NCBI GenBank assembly: GCA_028871705.1
Contig: JAGWMP010000002.1
Coordinates: forward strand, 1 to 55,699
Origin: Gammaproteobacteria bacterium
GTDB lineage: Bacteria > Pseudomonadota > Gammaproteobacteria > Steroidobacterales > Steroidobacteraceae
Direction of reading: 5' to 3'
Length of the DNA stretch: 55,699 bases
The position numbers and the translations under genes were made by a program. Below, piece by piece: positions 38,852-50,491 of the stretch (the first letter of the stretch is position 1; the number at the start of each line of letters is the position of its first letter). The notes under the pieces are model-generated. The model had not been told where the DNA came from and ran no database searches. It saw only the letters and a list, made by a program, of their open reading frames with translations.

Positions 38852-39721
38852 ATGGCTGCAACGCTGATCGATGCCGCGGGGCTCGCCCGCCACCTGGGCG
38901 ACGGCGACTGGCTGTGCATCGACTGCCGCTTCGACCTCGCCCGCCCCGAATGGGGGGCGCAGGCCTTCGCCGCCGCTCACATCCCCGGTGCGCTGTACGC
39001 CCACCTCGACCGCGATCTCTCCGGGCCGCGCACCGCGGCGAGCGGCCGTCATCCCCTGCCCGACCCGGCGGCACTCGCCGCCACCTTCAGCCGCTTCGGC
39101 ATCGATGCCCGCGTTCAGGTCGTCGCCTGCGACCAGGGGCCGGGCGCCTACGCGGCGCGGCTCTGGTGGCTGCTGCGCTGGCTCGGCCACGAGCAGGTGG
39201 CGGTGCTCGACGGGGGCTTCGGCGCCTGGGAGCGCGCCGGGCTGGCGGTGACGGGGGAGCGCACCTCGCGGCCGGCGCGCCGCTTCGAGGCGCGTGCCCC
39301 CGCCGACCGCGTGGTGAGCACGGCGGCGATCGCCGCGGCGCTCGGCCGCGGCGACCTCGCGCGCGGCGAGCCGCTGCTGGTCGACGCGCGCGCCGCCGAC
39401 CGCTTCGCGGGCGAGAACGAGACCATCGACCCGGTCGCCGGCCACATCCCGGGCGCGCGCAACCACCCCTTCGCCCGCAACCTCGACGCGCGCGGGCACT
39501 TCCTGCCGCCGGCGGAGCTGCGCCGTGCGTGGAGCGCGACGCTCGGCGGGCGGGCGCCCGAGGCGCTGGTCGCGATGTGCGGCTCGGGTGTAACCGCCTG
39601 TCACAACCTGCTCGCGCTCGAGCACGCCGGACTTCCCGGAGCGAAGCTCTACGCCGGCTCGTGGAGCGAGTGGATCCGCGATCCGGCGCGCGCGGTGGCG
39701 CGTGGTGGCGACGATGTGTGA
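38852..39721 (+). CDS. Two-domain rhodanese (thiosulfate/3-mercaptopyruvate sulfurtransferase)
   Basis: Two rhodanese repeats; active-site [17 protein letters not shown]. Confidence 0.92.
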   Translation: MAATLIDAAGLARHLGDGDWLCIDCRFDLARPEWGAQAFAAAHIPGALYAHLDRDLSGPRTAASGRHPLPDPAALAATFSRFGIDARVQVVACDQGPGAYAARLWWLLRWLGHEQVAVLDGGFGAWERAGLAVTGERTSRPARRFEARAPADRVVSTAAIAAALGRGDLARGEPLLVDARAADRFAGENETIDPVAGHIPGARNHPFARNLDARGHFLPPAELRRAWSATLGGRAPEALVAMCGSGVTACHNLLALEHAGLPGAKLYAGSWSEWIRDPARAVARGGDDV

Positions 39722-39766
39722 CGCGGCACTCTCACTCGCCACACAATTTTGATATAACGCGGACCC

Positions 39767-41746
<1,980 letters not shown>

Positions 41747-41748
41747 GT

Positions 41749-42303
41749 TCAGGCCAGCGCCGCCAGCACCGCGAGCGCCAGGAACACCGCGGCACCGATC
41801 CGGTGCATGAGCTGTACGGGGATGCGCTCGGCCACCGCGCGGCCGAGCAGCACCGCCGGCACGTCGCAGATCAGCATCCCGAGCGTGGTGCCGGCGACTA
41901 CCGGCAGCAGCACCCGATAACGCGCGGCCAGCGCCAGTGTGGCGATCTGCGTCTTGTCGCCCATCTCGACCAGGAAGAAGGTGACGACGGTCGTGCCGTA
42001 GGCGCCCAAACGCGTCGCGCGTGCGCCGGCGGCCGGCTCCTCGTCGGGAATCAGCATCCACACCGCCGTGGCGAGAAAGGAGGCCACCAGCAGCCAGCGC
42101 AGCACCTGCGGCGAGAGCAACGCGGCGAGCAGCATGCCGACGGCGCCGGCGGTCAGATGGTTGAGGAGTACGGCCGTCACGATCCCGGCGATCACCGGCA
42201 CCGGCGCGCGAAAGCGCGCCGCCAGCAGCAGCGCGAGCAGCTGCGTCTTGTCGCCGAGCTCCGCGAGCGCGACGACGCCCGCGGAGACCAGAAATGCTTC
42301 CAT
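41749..42303 (-). CDS. TMEM165/GDT1 (UPF0016) family transporter, putative Mn2+ exporter
   Basis: Two ExGDKTQ motifs: ALAELGDKTQLLALLLAARF and VEMGDKTQIATLALAARY. Confidence 0.93.
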   Translation of the reverse strand: MEAFLVSAGVVALAELGDKTQLLALLLAARFRAPVPVIAGIVTAVLLNHLTAGAVGMLLAALLSPQVLRWLLVASFLATAVWMLIPDEEPAAGARATRLGAYGTTVVTFFLVEMGDKTQIATLALAARYRVLLPVVAGTTLGMLICDVPAVLLGRAVAERIPVQLMHRIGAAVFLALAVLAALA

Positions 42304-42591
42304 GGAGACCCTCGAGGTTTGCGTCCCGGTGGGGCCGGGAGTAGCATGACACGGGCGTTCGTATCCGTCGTGGATGAGTGCGCTTTGTACGATTGTGTTG
42401 ACTTCCCTTCCCGCCGCGCGCTCCTCATCCGTGCGCGAACGCAGGTGCAGGCCGCCGGCCCAAGCGCTGCGCATCGACTGAAACACTGTCGTGTGCCTTG
42501 AAGCCTTGACCTGTTTGATCCTTCACGCGGTTCATGCGACCGCCGCGCATGCGGCGTGCCGCTGTCCGCATTTTCATAGAGAGACCGCCCA

Positions 42592-42873
42592 GTGACGACG
42601 ATTTACGTAGGCAATCTGCCCTTCACCGCCACCGAGCAGGACGTGAAGGCCTTGTTCGAGCGCCATGGCAAGGTGGAGTCCGTCAAACTGATCAACGACA
42701 GGGAAACCGGTAAGCCGCGCGGCTTCGGTTTCGTCGACATGCCGCAGAGCGAGGCGCAGGCCGCGATCCAGGCTCTGAACGGCTTCCAGATGGCCGGCCG
42801 CCCGCTGCGCGTCAACGAGGCGCAGGAGCGCCCGCAGCGTCCGCGCCAGGGCGGCGGTCCCTTCCGTCGCTGA
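42592..42873 (+). CDS. RRM-domain RNA-binding protein
   Basis: TIYVGNLPFTATEQDVKALFERHGKVESVKLINDRETGKPRGFGFVDM (RNP-2/RNP-1). Confidence 0.93.
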   Translation: MTTIYVGNLPFTATEQDVKALFERHGKVESVKLINDRETGKPRGFGFVDMPQSEAQAAIQALNGFQMAGRPLRVNEAQERPQRPRQGGGPFRR

Positions 42874-42905
42874 ACTGTCACGGCCGGCCGTTGAAGCGCA
42901 CAAAG

Positions 42906-42930
42906 AACCCCGCGCCCCGCGGGGTTTTTT
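42906..42930 (+). terminator. Rho-independent terminator of the RRM gene
   Basis: AACCCCGCG-CCC-CGCGGGGTT with T6 tract. Confidence 0.9.
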
Positions 42931-42979
42931 CATGTGGCGGCCAAGGGGTAGGCGGCGGCGTACGTTGCACGGGATCGTC

Positions 42980-43816
42980 ATGACCATCGACAAGAACAAG
43001 AAGAGATGGGCGGCACTCGCCGCCGCGGCGCTGCTGCTCGGCGCGTGCACCGCTTACAGCACCCGCCAGAGCACTTCGCTCGCGCTCGATCGCATCCTCG
43101 CGGGCGATCAGAGATCGGAGCAGAACCGCGCGCGCGACCGCTACCGCCACCCGAAGGCGACGCTGCTGTTCTTCGGCATCCGCCCCGAGATGAGCGTGCT
43201 CGAGGTGTGGCCGGAGCCGGGCTGGTACACGGAGGTACTGGCGCCGCTCCTGGCCGACAAGGGCCATTACTACGCCGGCGTGATCGCCGCCGATCCCAAG
43301 AGCCCGTACGTCACGCATCGCCTCGAGGCCTACCGGCAGAAGCTCGCCGCACGCCCCGAGGTCTACGGGCACGTGACGGTCGTGACCTTCCCGCTCGACG
43401 GTTCCGACGTGGTGCCGCCCGGCACGCTCGACATGATCCTCACCTTCCGCAACATCCATAACTGGATGGCGCACGCTCAGGCGGCCGCGGCTTTCGCCAC
43501 CATGTTCCGGGCCTTGAAGCCCGGCGGGGTGCTCGGCGTCACCGAGCACCGCGGCGACCCCGCCGTGCCGCAGGACCCGAAGGCGAAGAGTGGCTACGTC
43601 AACGAGGACTACGCCATCCGGCTGATCGAGGCGGCGGGCTTTCGGCTCGAGGCGAGCTCGCAGGTGAACGCCAATCCGAAAGACACCCGGGACTACGAGC
43701 AGGGCGTGTGGACGCTGCCGCCCACCTACGAGCTCGGCGACAAGGACCGCGAGAAGTACGCGGCCATCGGCGAGAGCGACCGCTTCACGCTGAAATTCGT
43801 CAAGCCCGCGCGATAA
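42980..43816 (+). CDS. Class I SAM methyltransferase-like protein with lipoprotein signal peptide
   Basis: MTIDKNKKRWAALAAAALLLGAC (lipobox) then MSVLEVWPEPGWYTEVLAPLL, MFRALKPGGVLGVTEHR. Confidence 0.8.
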   Translation: MTIDKNKKRWAALAAAALLLGACTAYSTRQSTSLALDRILAGDQRSEQNRARDRYRHPKATLLFFGIRPEMSVLEVWPEPGWYTEVLAPLLADKGHYYAGVIAADPKSPYVTHRLEAYRQKLAARPEVYGHVTVVTFPLDGSDVVPPGTLDMILTFRNIHNWMAHAQAAAAFATMFRALKPGGVLGVTEHRGDPAVPQDPKAKSGYVNEDYAIRLIEAAGFRLEASSQVNANPKDTRDYEQGVWTLPPTYELGDKDREKYAAIGESDRFTLKFVKPAR

Positions 43817-43823
43817 CGCGCGC

Positions 43824-45917
43824 CTACCACATATCGCGCAGGCGGGCGCCCACGTCGACCGTCAGCTGCTGCTCGCCCGTGCCCTGGAGCGCATCCTCGC
43901 CGAGGCGGCTCGAGCCCTGGAAGATGGCGGCGTCGAGCGTCTTCAGTACCTTCTCGGTCATGAAGCGGCTGCGTCCGCCGTAGACGTGGGCATCGCCCTG
44001 GCGCGACTGCTGCGTCAGATGGAACTTCAGCGGCATGACGAGCGCGAGGTCGTTCTGGGCGCGCGTCAGCGCCACGTACAGGAGGCGCCGCTCCTCCTCG
44101 ATCAGCTCGGGTCTGCCGGTGGAGAATTCCGAGGGAAAACTGCCGTCCACCACGTTGAGCAGATACACCGTGTCCCACTCCATGCCCTTGGCCGAGTGGA
44201 TGGTGGACAGCACCAGGTAGTCTTCTTCCAGCGACGGCCGGCCGGCGAGATCGCTGGTGGCATGCGGTGGATCGAGCGTGAGCTCGGTGATGAAGCGCTC
44301 GCGCGAGGGATACTGGCCCGAGAGGTGCTCGAGCTGATCCAGGTCGCCGAGGCGCGTGTGAAAGTGCTCGTAGATGCGCTCGAAGTGCTTCTGGTACCAC
44401 TCGCGCGCCTGGTGCACCTGGCCGGCCCAGGGCAGCTGCGGGTCGGCGAGCGCACGCAGCAGCTCGATGAGCCGCCGCCAGTCGATCTCGTGGGTCTGCG
44501 GCGGCTTGAAGCCCGCGAGCGCCTCGAAGGTATTGCCGCCGGTCTCCATGTGCTCGATCGCGGCGGCGGCGTTCACCGGTCCCATGCCCGGCAGCAGCTG
44601 CAGCACGCGAAACGCCGCCAGGCTGTTGCGCGGGTTGTCGGCCCAGCGCAGTACCGCCAACAGGTCCTTGACGTGCGCGGCCTCGAGAAACCTGAGCCCG
44701 CCGTACTTGACGTACGGGATCTTGTGCTTGGTGAGCTCCACCTCGAGCACGTCGCTGTGACTCGCGCTGCGAAACAGTACCGCCTGGCGCCTGAGCGGTA
44801 CGTTGGCCTCGCGGCGGCGCAGCACTTCGGTGCGCACGTACTCGGCCTGGGTCTGCAGCTCGTCCACGGTCACGGCGCGCGGCCGCGTCCCCTGGCCGCG
44901 CACCGACAGGAGGTACTTGCGCTGCTCGCGCGGCGCCTCGCCCATCACCGCGTTGGCGACGTCGAGCACCTGCTGGGTCGAGCGGTAGTTCTGCGCGAGC
45001 GCCACCACCTCGGCGCGCGGCTGAAAGCGCTGCGCGAAGCCGAGGATGTTCTCGACCGCCGCGGCGCGGAACGAATAGATCGCCTGCGCGTCGTCGCCCA
45101 CCACGGTGAGTCCCGCGCCGTCGGGCTTGAGCGCATGCAGGATCTCCGCCTGCAGCCGGTTGGTGTCCTGGTACTCATCGACCAGCACGTGATCGAAATG
45201 CGCGCCGATGTGCTGCGCGAGGCGCGCCTCGGACATCATGCCGTGCCAGTAGAGCAGCAGGTCGTCGTAGTCGAGCAGATGGGCGTGCTGCTTCTGCTCG
45301 ACGTAGCCGCGGAACAGCGCGGTCAGCTCCGTCTCCCACTGCAGGCACCACGGATAGTGCCGCTCGAGGGTCTCCTTGAGCGGCGCGCGCGTATTCACGC
45401 GATTCGAATAGATCGCAAGGCAGGTGTCCTTGCGCGGAAAGCGCTGGTCGCGGGCGGCGAGCCCGAGCTCGGCGCGCAGACTGTCCATGAGGTCGGCGGA
45501 GTCGCCGCGATCGATGACGCTGAAGTGCGGATCGAGCTGCAGGTGGCCCGCGTAATGGCGCAGCAGCCGGTTGCCGATCGAATGGAAGGTGCCGGCCCAG
45601 GCGAGGCGCTGCGAGATCGTGGCGCTCACGCCGCCCATCGACTCCTTCAGGGCCTGCTTGGTGATTTCGTGGGCGCGGCGGCGCATCTCGTGGGCGGCGC
45701 GGCGCGTGAAGGTCAGCATCAGGATGCGCGCCGGATCGACCCCGTGGATCACCAGGTGCGCCACGCGGTGCGCCAGAGTGTCGGTCTTGCCGGTGCCGGC
45801 CCCGGCGAGGATCAGGAGCGGCCCGGAGGCGAAACCCTTCTCGGGCAGCGGCTCGCCGTGCGTCACCGCCTTGCGCTGCGCGGCGTTGAGCTTGTCCAGA
45901 TGCGCGGTGGTGGCCAT
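43824..45917 (-). CDS. UvrD/REP-family ATP-dependent DNA helicase
   Basis: LNAAQRKAVTHGE, LAGAGTGKTDTLAHRVAHL, VDEYQDTN, GDDAQAIYSFRAA, TIHSAKGMEWDTVYL, LLYVALTRAQ. Confidence 0.95.
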   Translation of the reverse strand: MATTAHLDKLNAAQRKAVTHGEPLPEKGFASGPLLILAGAGTGKTDTLAHRVAHLVIHGVDPARILMLTFTRRAAHEMRRRAHEITKQALKESMGGVSATISQRLAWAGTFHSIGNRLLRHYAGHLQLDPHFSVIDRGDSADLMDSLRAELGLAARDQRFPRKDTCLAIYSNRVNTRAPLKETLERHYPWCLQWETELTALFRGYVEQKQHAHLLDYDDLLLYWHGMMSEARLAQHIGAHFDHVLVDEYQDTNRLQAEILHALKPDGAGLTVVGDDAQAIYSFRAAAVENILGFAQRFQPRAEVVALAQNYRSTQQVLDVANAVMGEAPREQRKYLLSVRGQGTRPRAVTVDELQTQAEYVRTEVLRRREANVPLRRQAVLFRSASHSDVLEVELTKHKIPYVKYGGLRFLEAAHVKDLLAVLRWADNPRNSLAAFRVLQLLPGMGPVNAAAAIEHMETGGNTFEALAGFKPPQTHEIDWRRLIELLRALADPQLPWAGQVHQAREWYQKHFERIYEHFHTRLGDLDQLEHLSGQYPSRERFITELTLDPPHATSDLAGRPSLEEDYLVLSTIHSAKGMEWDTVYLLNVVDGSFPSEFSTGRPELIEEERRLLYVALTRAQNDLALVMPLKFHLTQQSRQGDAHVYGGRSRFMTEKVLKTLDAAIFQGSSRLGEDALQGTGEQQLTVDVGARLRDMW

Positions 45918-45985
45918 GGGCGCGCCGACTATACCCGTGGCCGCGAGCGGCTGGCGACCGACGCCCGCACGACCCGCGGGTTAGG

Positions 45986-46534
45986 ATGCGCCGCATGAAA
46001 CCCGCCAGCGAAACCGTGCATTTCACCGGGCGCGTCATCCGCGTCACCACCGAGCAGGTGGTGCTGCCGAACGGCCACCGCGCCGAGCTCGAGGTCGTCC
46101 ACCACCCGGGCGGCGCCGCGGCCGTGGCGGTGGATGCGGCGCGGCAGGTGTGCCTGCTGCGCCAGTACCGCTACGTGGCCGGCGGGTGGCTGTGGGAGCT
46201 GCCCGCCGGCAAGCTCGAGCCGCGCGAGCCGCCGCTCGGCACCGCGCAGCGCGAGCTCATGGAGGAAGCGGGCGTCAGCGCGCGCCATTGGCGCCCGCTC
46301 GGCACCTGCCTGTCCTCGCCCGGAGTGTTCACCGAAGTCCTGCACCTCTACCTCGCTACCGGAGTCGCTCCCGCCGCCACGGCGCACGAGCGCGCCGAAG
46401 TGATCGAGATTCACTGGTTGCCGTTCGACACCGCCTGCGACTGGGCGCTCGATGGCACCATAACGGACGCCAAGACGATCGTCGGCCTGCTGCGCGCGCG
46501 GTTTGCCATAACCACCACAAGTGTCGCCATTTGA
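45986..46534 (+). CDS. NUDIX hydrolase (ADP-ribose pyrophosphatase-like)
   Basis: LWELPAGKLEPREPPLGTAQRELMEEAGVSA Nudix box. Confidence 0.92.
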   Translation: MRRMKPASETVHFTGRVIRVTTEQVVLPNGHRAELEVVHHPGGAAAVAVDAARQVCLLRQYRYVAGGWLWELPAGKLEPREPPLGTAQRELMEEAGVSARHWRPLGTCLSSPGVFTEVLHLYLATGVAPAATAHERAEVIEIHWLPFDTACDWALDGTITDAKTIVGLLRARFAITTTSVAI

Positions 46535-46622
46535 TCCGTGACGCAGGTCGCAGAACGCCGGATGCCCGCGCGGTTACGCTTGGAAACGTGAAGCGCGTCT
46601 TGCGCCCGACGGTATTGATCCC

Positions 46623-46964
46623 GTGGACGACACGAGTAGAAAAACACAGTCCCAGGAGAGCCCCGCCACGGCAGGCGATGCCGAGCGGCGGCGTATCGGG
46701 TTGGTCGTGCACGACGACCGCGGCCAGGCCTCGGTCGAGTGGCGCGACGCGCCGAGCGACTACGAGCGTCCGGTGCTCGAAGTCATCGGCAATCCGCAGC
46801 TCGCCCTGAAGAGCGAAGAGAGCTACGACCCGTACGCGCGCCACACCGCGACCTATCCGAAGGCCGGCCCCGGCAGCACCACGCGCACGGATCTGCGCAA
46901 GCTCTCCGAGTGGATCAAGATGAAGCGGGCCCTCGAGGAGCGCAAGCAGCGCGGCGAGGACTAG
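46623..46964 (+). CDS. Uncharacterised protein (113 aa)
   Basis: IGLVVHDDRGQASVEWRDAP...YERPVLEVIGNPQLALKSEESYDPYARHTATYPK; GTG start inferred. Confidence 0.6.
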   Translation: MDDTSRKTQSQESPATAGDAERRRIGLVVHDDRGQASVEWRDAPSDYERPVLEVIGNPQLALKSEESYDPYARHTATYPKAGPGSTTRTDLRKLSEWIKMKRALEERKQRGED

Positions 46965-47614
46965 GACGTCCTCTCGATGTGCGCGCGCTTGCGCGCGTTG
47001 CCGAGCCGGTAGAAGCGCCGCAGCTCCGTGAGCACCTCCCGCTCCCCGTGCACGGGAGCGGCCAGCCGCCCCTCGAGCCGGCGGCAGAAGCGCTCGGCAT
47101 AGCGGCTCGCTTCCCCATACAAGCCGCGCCGCTGCGCGCTGAGCCGCGGATCGATGCGCGTGCGCTCGAACAGCGCACGGCGCAGCTCCGCCGGGAAATG
47201 GTCCGGGTACTGCCGGCGCATGAGCCAGTAGCTCGCCACGTACTTGTCGACCTCGGCCTGCATCTCGAGCTCGAGCAGCGACACCGGCTTGTCATGGCCG
47301 GCATTCCAGGCGAGATAGAGGAAGTGACTGACGCCCTCGAGCGCGGTCCACCAGTCGCCGAGGTTGGCGCCGTTCAACTCGATGAGCGGATCGGCGCCCG
47401 CCAGGCGCTCGAGGAGCTTCGGATCGAGGTACAGCGACAGCGCGAGCTCGCTGCCGTCCGCGCTCTGCGCCACGATGAGCTCCTCGTCGGCGAGGCCGCC
47501 GTGCGGCGCGCGCGGCAGCTGCCCGCGGTCGGTCACGAGGAAGTCGTACACGTCGTAGGCGACGCGTACGTCGTAGATGCCGCCGATGAGCTCCTGCAGG
47601 CGCGACAGCAGCAT
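46961..47614 (-). CDS. Uncharacterised protein A (217 aa)
   Basis: Long protein-like ORF MLLSRLQELIGGIYDVRVAYDVYDFLVTD...; no family recognised. Confidence 0.7.
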   Translation of the reverse strand: MLLSRLQELIGGIYDVRVAYDVYDFLVTDRGQLPRAPHGGLADEELIVAQSADGSELALSLYLDPKLLERLAGADPLIELNGANLGDWWTALEGVSHFLYLAWNAGHDKPVSLLELEMQAEVDKYVASYWLMRRQYPDHFPAELRRALFERTRIDPRLSAQRRGLYGEASRYAERFCRRLEGRLAAPVHGEREVLTELRRFYRLGNARKRAHIERTS

Positions 47615-47624
47615 GCGCGCGCCT

Positions 47625-48251
47625 TCAATGCTCGCGGGCGATGCCGCCGCGCTCGCGCGTCGGGCAGACGCCGAGCCGGTCGAGGAGCGAGTAGCAGCGC
47701 GCGCTGCCGGTCTTCAGCCACAGCTCGTAGAGGCGCAACACGTCGCGGTCGCTATGGCGGCAGGAGGTCTCGCTGATGTCGTTGAGCGCATCCACCATGG
47801 GCTGGAATTTCGCCGACAGCTCGGCGAACACCGCGCCGAGCACCCGCCCGCGGCCCCGTCCGACGGCGTGCGCGAGCTCGCCGTAGGCACGGCCGCCCAT
47901 GGCGATGTGATAGTCGATGTCGATGAGCCGCGCGGCGAAGCTCGGTGCGAAGAAGCCCGCGACGAACAGCGACACGTCGCCGAGGCGCTGCAGGGCGCGC
48001 TGCCGCTCGTTCTCGCTCGGCGCCTCGAGCGCCTCGCACAGCATGACTACGAGCGGCTTCAGGCGCACCGCGCCCGGGGAACCCTCGTAGAGCGCCTCCG
48101 AGCGCGCGAACAGCGTGAGCAGGTTCACCACGTAGTGCTCGGTCTGGTCCTCGACCGCGACATGCGCGCGCGTGAGAGCGCCATGCAGGCTGTCCCGGAA
48201 GAACTCCTGCAGGTTCGCCACCGGCACCACCCGTTCGGTATCGGCACTCAT
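47625..48251 (-). CDS. Uncharacterised helical protein B (208 aa)
   Basis: MSADTERVVPVANLQEFFRDSLHGALTRAHV...RLGDVSLFVAGFFAPSFAARLIDIDYHIAMGGRAYGELAH; 10 bp upstream of gene A. Confidence 0.7.
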   Translation of the reverse strand: MSADTERVVPVANLQEFFRDSLHGALTRAHVAVEDQTEHYVVNLLTLFARSEALYEGSPGAVRLKPLVVMLCEALEAPSENERQRALQRLGDVSLFVAGFFAPSFAARLIDIDYHIAMGGRAYGELAHAVGRGRGRVLGAVFAELSAKFQPMVDALNDISETSCRHSDRDVLRLYELWLKTGSARCYSLLDRLGVCPTRERGGIAREH

Positions 48252-48413
48252 GGTCCGCGCGCCTCCTCGTACTCCTGTAACGGCCCGCTGACAGATTCTC
48301 TCCAGGCGCCGTACCGATACCGTGACGCGCTGCGCTGAACGGGTGCAAACTCGCGCCACAAGAATCTGGCAGCGCAGCTGCGCGAGTGCTGATTGCCGCG
48401 CCGGGGGCTCACC

Positions 48414-49763
48414 GTGCCGACGACTCCGTTAACTGCCCCACAGGGGACCTTTCTCGGCCTCTCGGGCTATCACTGGCTGGTGATCGCGGCGGGCTGGGCC
48501 GGCTGGGGACTGGACGTCTACGACGCGGTGCTCTTCAACTTCGTCGCGCGCAACTGCATCCCGGCACTGCTGCACCTGCCGCCCGACTCCGCCGCGGCGA
48601 AATCCGCCGCCGTCTTCTGGAACGGCGTGATCACCTCGACGCTGCTCGTGTGCTGGGCGGTCGGCGGCATCGCCTGCGGCGCCGTGGCGGACCGCATCGG
48701 CCGCAAGCGCGCCCTGTTCCTCACCATCGCCGTGTACACGCTCGGCACCGGCGCCTGCGCCCTGGTGACCAGCATCCCGCAGCTGATCCTGTGCCGCGCC
48801 GTCGCCGCCCTCGGCATCGGCGGCGAATGGGCCATCGGCGCCGCGCTGGTCGCGGAGGTAGTGCCGGAGAACCGCCGCGTCGAGGCGGGAGTCATCATGC
48901 AGACCGGCTCGCCGCTCGGCGTGGTCCTCGCCGGACTCGTGAACTACCAGATCAGCGGCGTGTGGCTCGCCGGGCGGCCCGAGAGCGCGTGGCGCTACGT
49001 GTTCCTCGCGGGCCTGCTGCCGGTGGTGCTGGCGGTCTGCGTGCGGCTCTTCCTGCGCGAGAGCGAGCGCTGGGAAGCCGGTCGCGGCGCGGCGCGCACG
49101 GCGAGCCCGCGGGCGCTGTTCACGCCGCAGCTGCGCGCGGCGACGCTCGGTGGCCTCTTCGTCGCGACGGCGGCGATCCTCAGCTGGTGGGGCTGCAATG
49201 CCTTCGTGCCGCTCCTCGGCAGCAGCCTGGCGGGCGAGACGGCCCGCAGCGCCGGACTGGCCGGCGCCCAGATGCAGGCGCTGACCGCGGCGTGGCAGGC
49301 GCACGGCTCGGCCTGCTTCAATCTCGGCGGTCTGCTCGGCACCTTCGCCGCCGTGCCACTGGCGCGCGCCCTCGGCCGGCGGCCGATGTTCGTCATCTAC
49401 TTCCTCTTCTCGGCGCTCGCGCTGTTCGCGACCTTCGGGCTGCCGCTCGAGCCGTACACGCGGCTGTCGCTTCTCGCCCTGGTGGGCGCCGGTGTCTACG
49501 GCATCTTCGGCGGCTTCACCTTCTATCTGCCGGAGCTGTTTCCGCTGCGGGTGCGCGCCACGGGAGCCGGCTTCTGCTACAACACCGGGCGGGTGCTGTC
49601 CGCTTTCGGCCCCTACCTGGTCGGCTCGGTCTCCGCGGCCGCCGGCGGCTCGGGCGCCGCTCTCACGCAGGTGTTCTTCTGGCTCGGCGTCGTGCCGCTC
49701 GCGGCGGGCCTGATCTCGTGGCTCGTGGTGGTGGAGACGCGCGGGCGCCCGCTGCCCGCCTGA
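48414..49763 (+). CDS. MFS transporter
   Basis: 12-TM pattern; GAVADRIGRKRALFLTIAVYTLGTGACAL, RAVAALGIGGEWAIGAALVAEVVP; GTG start inferred. Confidence 0.9.
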   Translation: MPTTPLTAPQGTFLGLSGYHWLVIAAGWAGWGLDVYDAVLFNFVARNCIPALLHLPPDSAAAKSAAVFWNGVITSTLLVCWAVGGIACGAVADRIGRKRALFLTIAVYTLGTGACALVTSIPQLILCRAVAALGIGGEWAIGAALVAEVVPENRRVEAGVIMQTGSPLGVVLAGLVNYQISGVWLAGRPESAWRYVFLAGLLPVVLAVCVRLFLRESERWEAGRGAARTASPRALFTPQLRAATLGGLFVATAAILSWWGCNAFVPLLGSSLAGETARSAGLAGAQMQALTAAWQAHGSACFNLGGLLGTFAAVPLARALGRRPMFVIYFLFSALALFATFGLPLEPYTRLSLLALVGAGVYGIFGGFTFYLPELFPLRVRATGAGFCYNTGRVLSAFGPYLVGSVSAAAGGSGAALTQVFFWLGVVPLAAGLISWLVVVETRGRPLPA

Positions 49764-49780
49764 AACGACTGCGCCGCCCC

Positions 49781-50470
49781 TCAGGCCCCGAGCCTCGAGG
49801 CGAGCTCGCCACAGTCGCGCACGTCGAGCTCGGCCGGCGCGAGCTCGGCCGGCCAGGCGCTGCCGCGGCGGTTCATCCAGGCGCTGCGGCAGCCGGCGGC
49901 GCGGGACGCCTCGACATCGAGCCAGGGGTCGTCGCCGACGTAGAGGATCTGGTGCGCGGCGAGCCCGAGCGAGCGCGCCAGGTGCTCGAAGCTGCGGCGG
50001 TCGGGCTTGCCGGCACCGATCTGCCGGGCGTTGAGCGAGAGCGCGAAGGCGGCGTCGAGGCCGATGCGGCCGAGATCGGCATTGCCGTTGCTGAGCGAGG
50101 CGAGCGTGAAGGCGCGCCCGAGGCGCGCCAGCGCCGGACGCACGTCGGGCAGCACCTCGACCTCGCAGCGCGCGGCGAGGAACACCTCGAAGGCGCGCGC
50201 GGCGACCTCCGCGCCGTAGCCGCACTCGCGCGCATGCCGCTCGAGCGCCGTCAGGCGCAGGTACGTCACGTCGTGCGCGTTGTGGGGCTCGGCGCGCGCC
50301 AGCTCCTCGCGCGCGGCGCGCATGTCCGCGAGCGACAGCTGCTCGGGGATGCGCGGGCAATTGAGCCGCAGCCATTCGATGAGGCGCGCCTCGGCACGCG
50401 CGAGCACCGGCTCGACATCCCAGAGTGTATTATCGAGATCGAACGCGACGGCGCGCACGTCGTTCAGCAC
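49781..50470 (-). CDS. HAD-superfamily hydrolase
   Basis: AVAFDLDNTLWDVEP, LASLSNGNADL, GAGKPDRRSFEHL, YVGDDPWLDVEASRAAG. Confidence 0.9.
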   Translation of the reverse strand: MLNDVRAVAFDLDNTLWDVEPVLARAEARLIEWLRLNCPRIPEQLSLADMRAAREELARAEPHNAHDVTYLRLTALERHARECGYGAEVAARAFEVFLAARCEVEVLPDVRPALARLGRAFTLASLSNGNADLGRIGLDAAFALSLNARQIGAGKPDRRSFEHLARSLGLAAHQILYVGDDPWLDVEASRAAGCRSAWMNRRGSAWPAELAPAELDVRDCGELASRLGA

Positions 50471-50491
50471 GCCCCGAAGGTTATCACTGAA

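Noticed and set aside
42304-42500. Possible yybP-ykoY Mn riboswitch upstream of the TMEM165-family gene
   Set aside because: Read on the minus strand; could not find the conserved core motifs in the right order. A Rfam/Infernal search would settle it.
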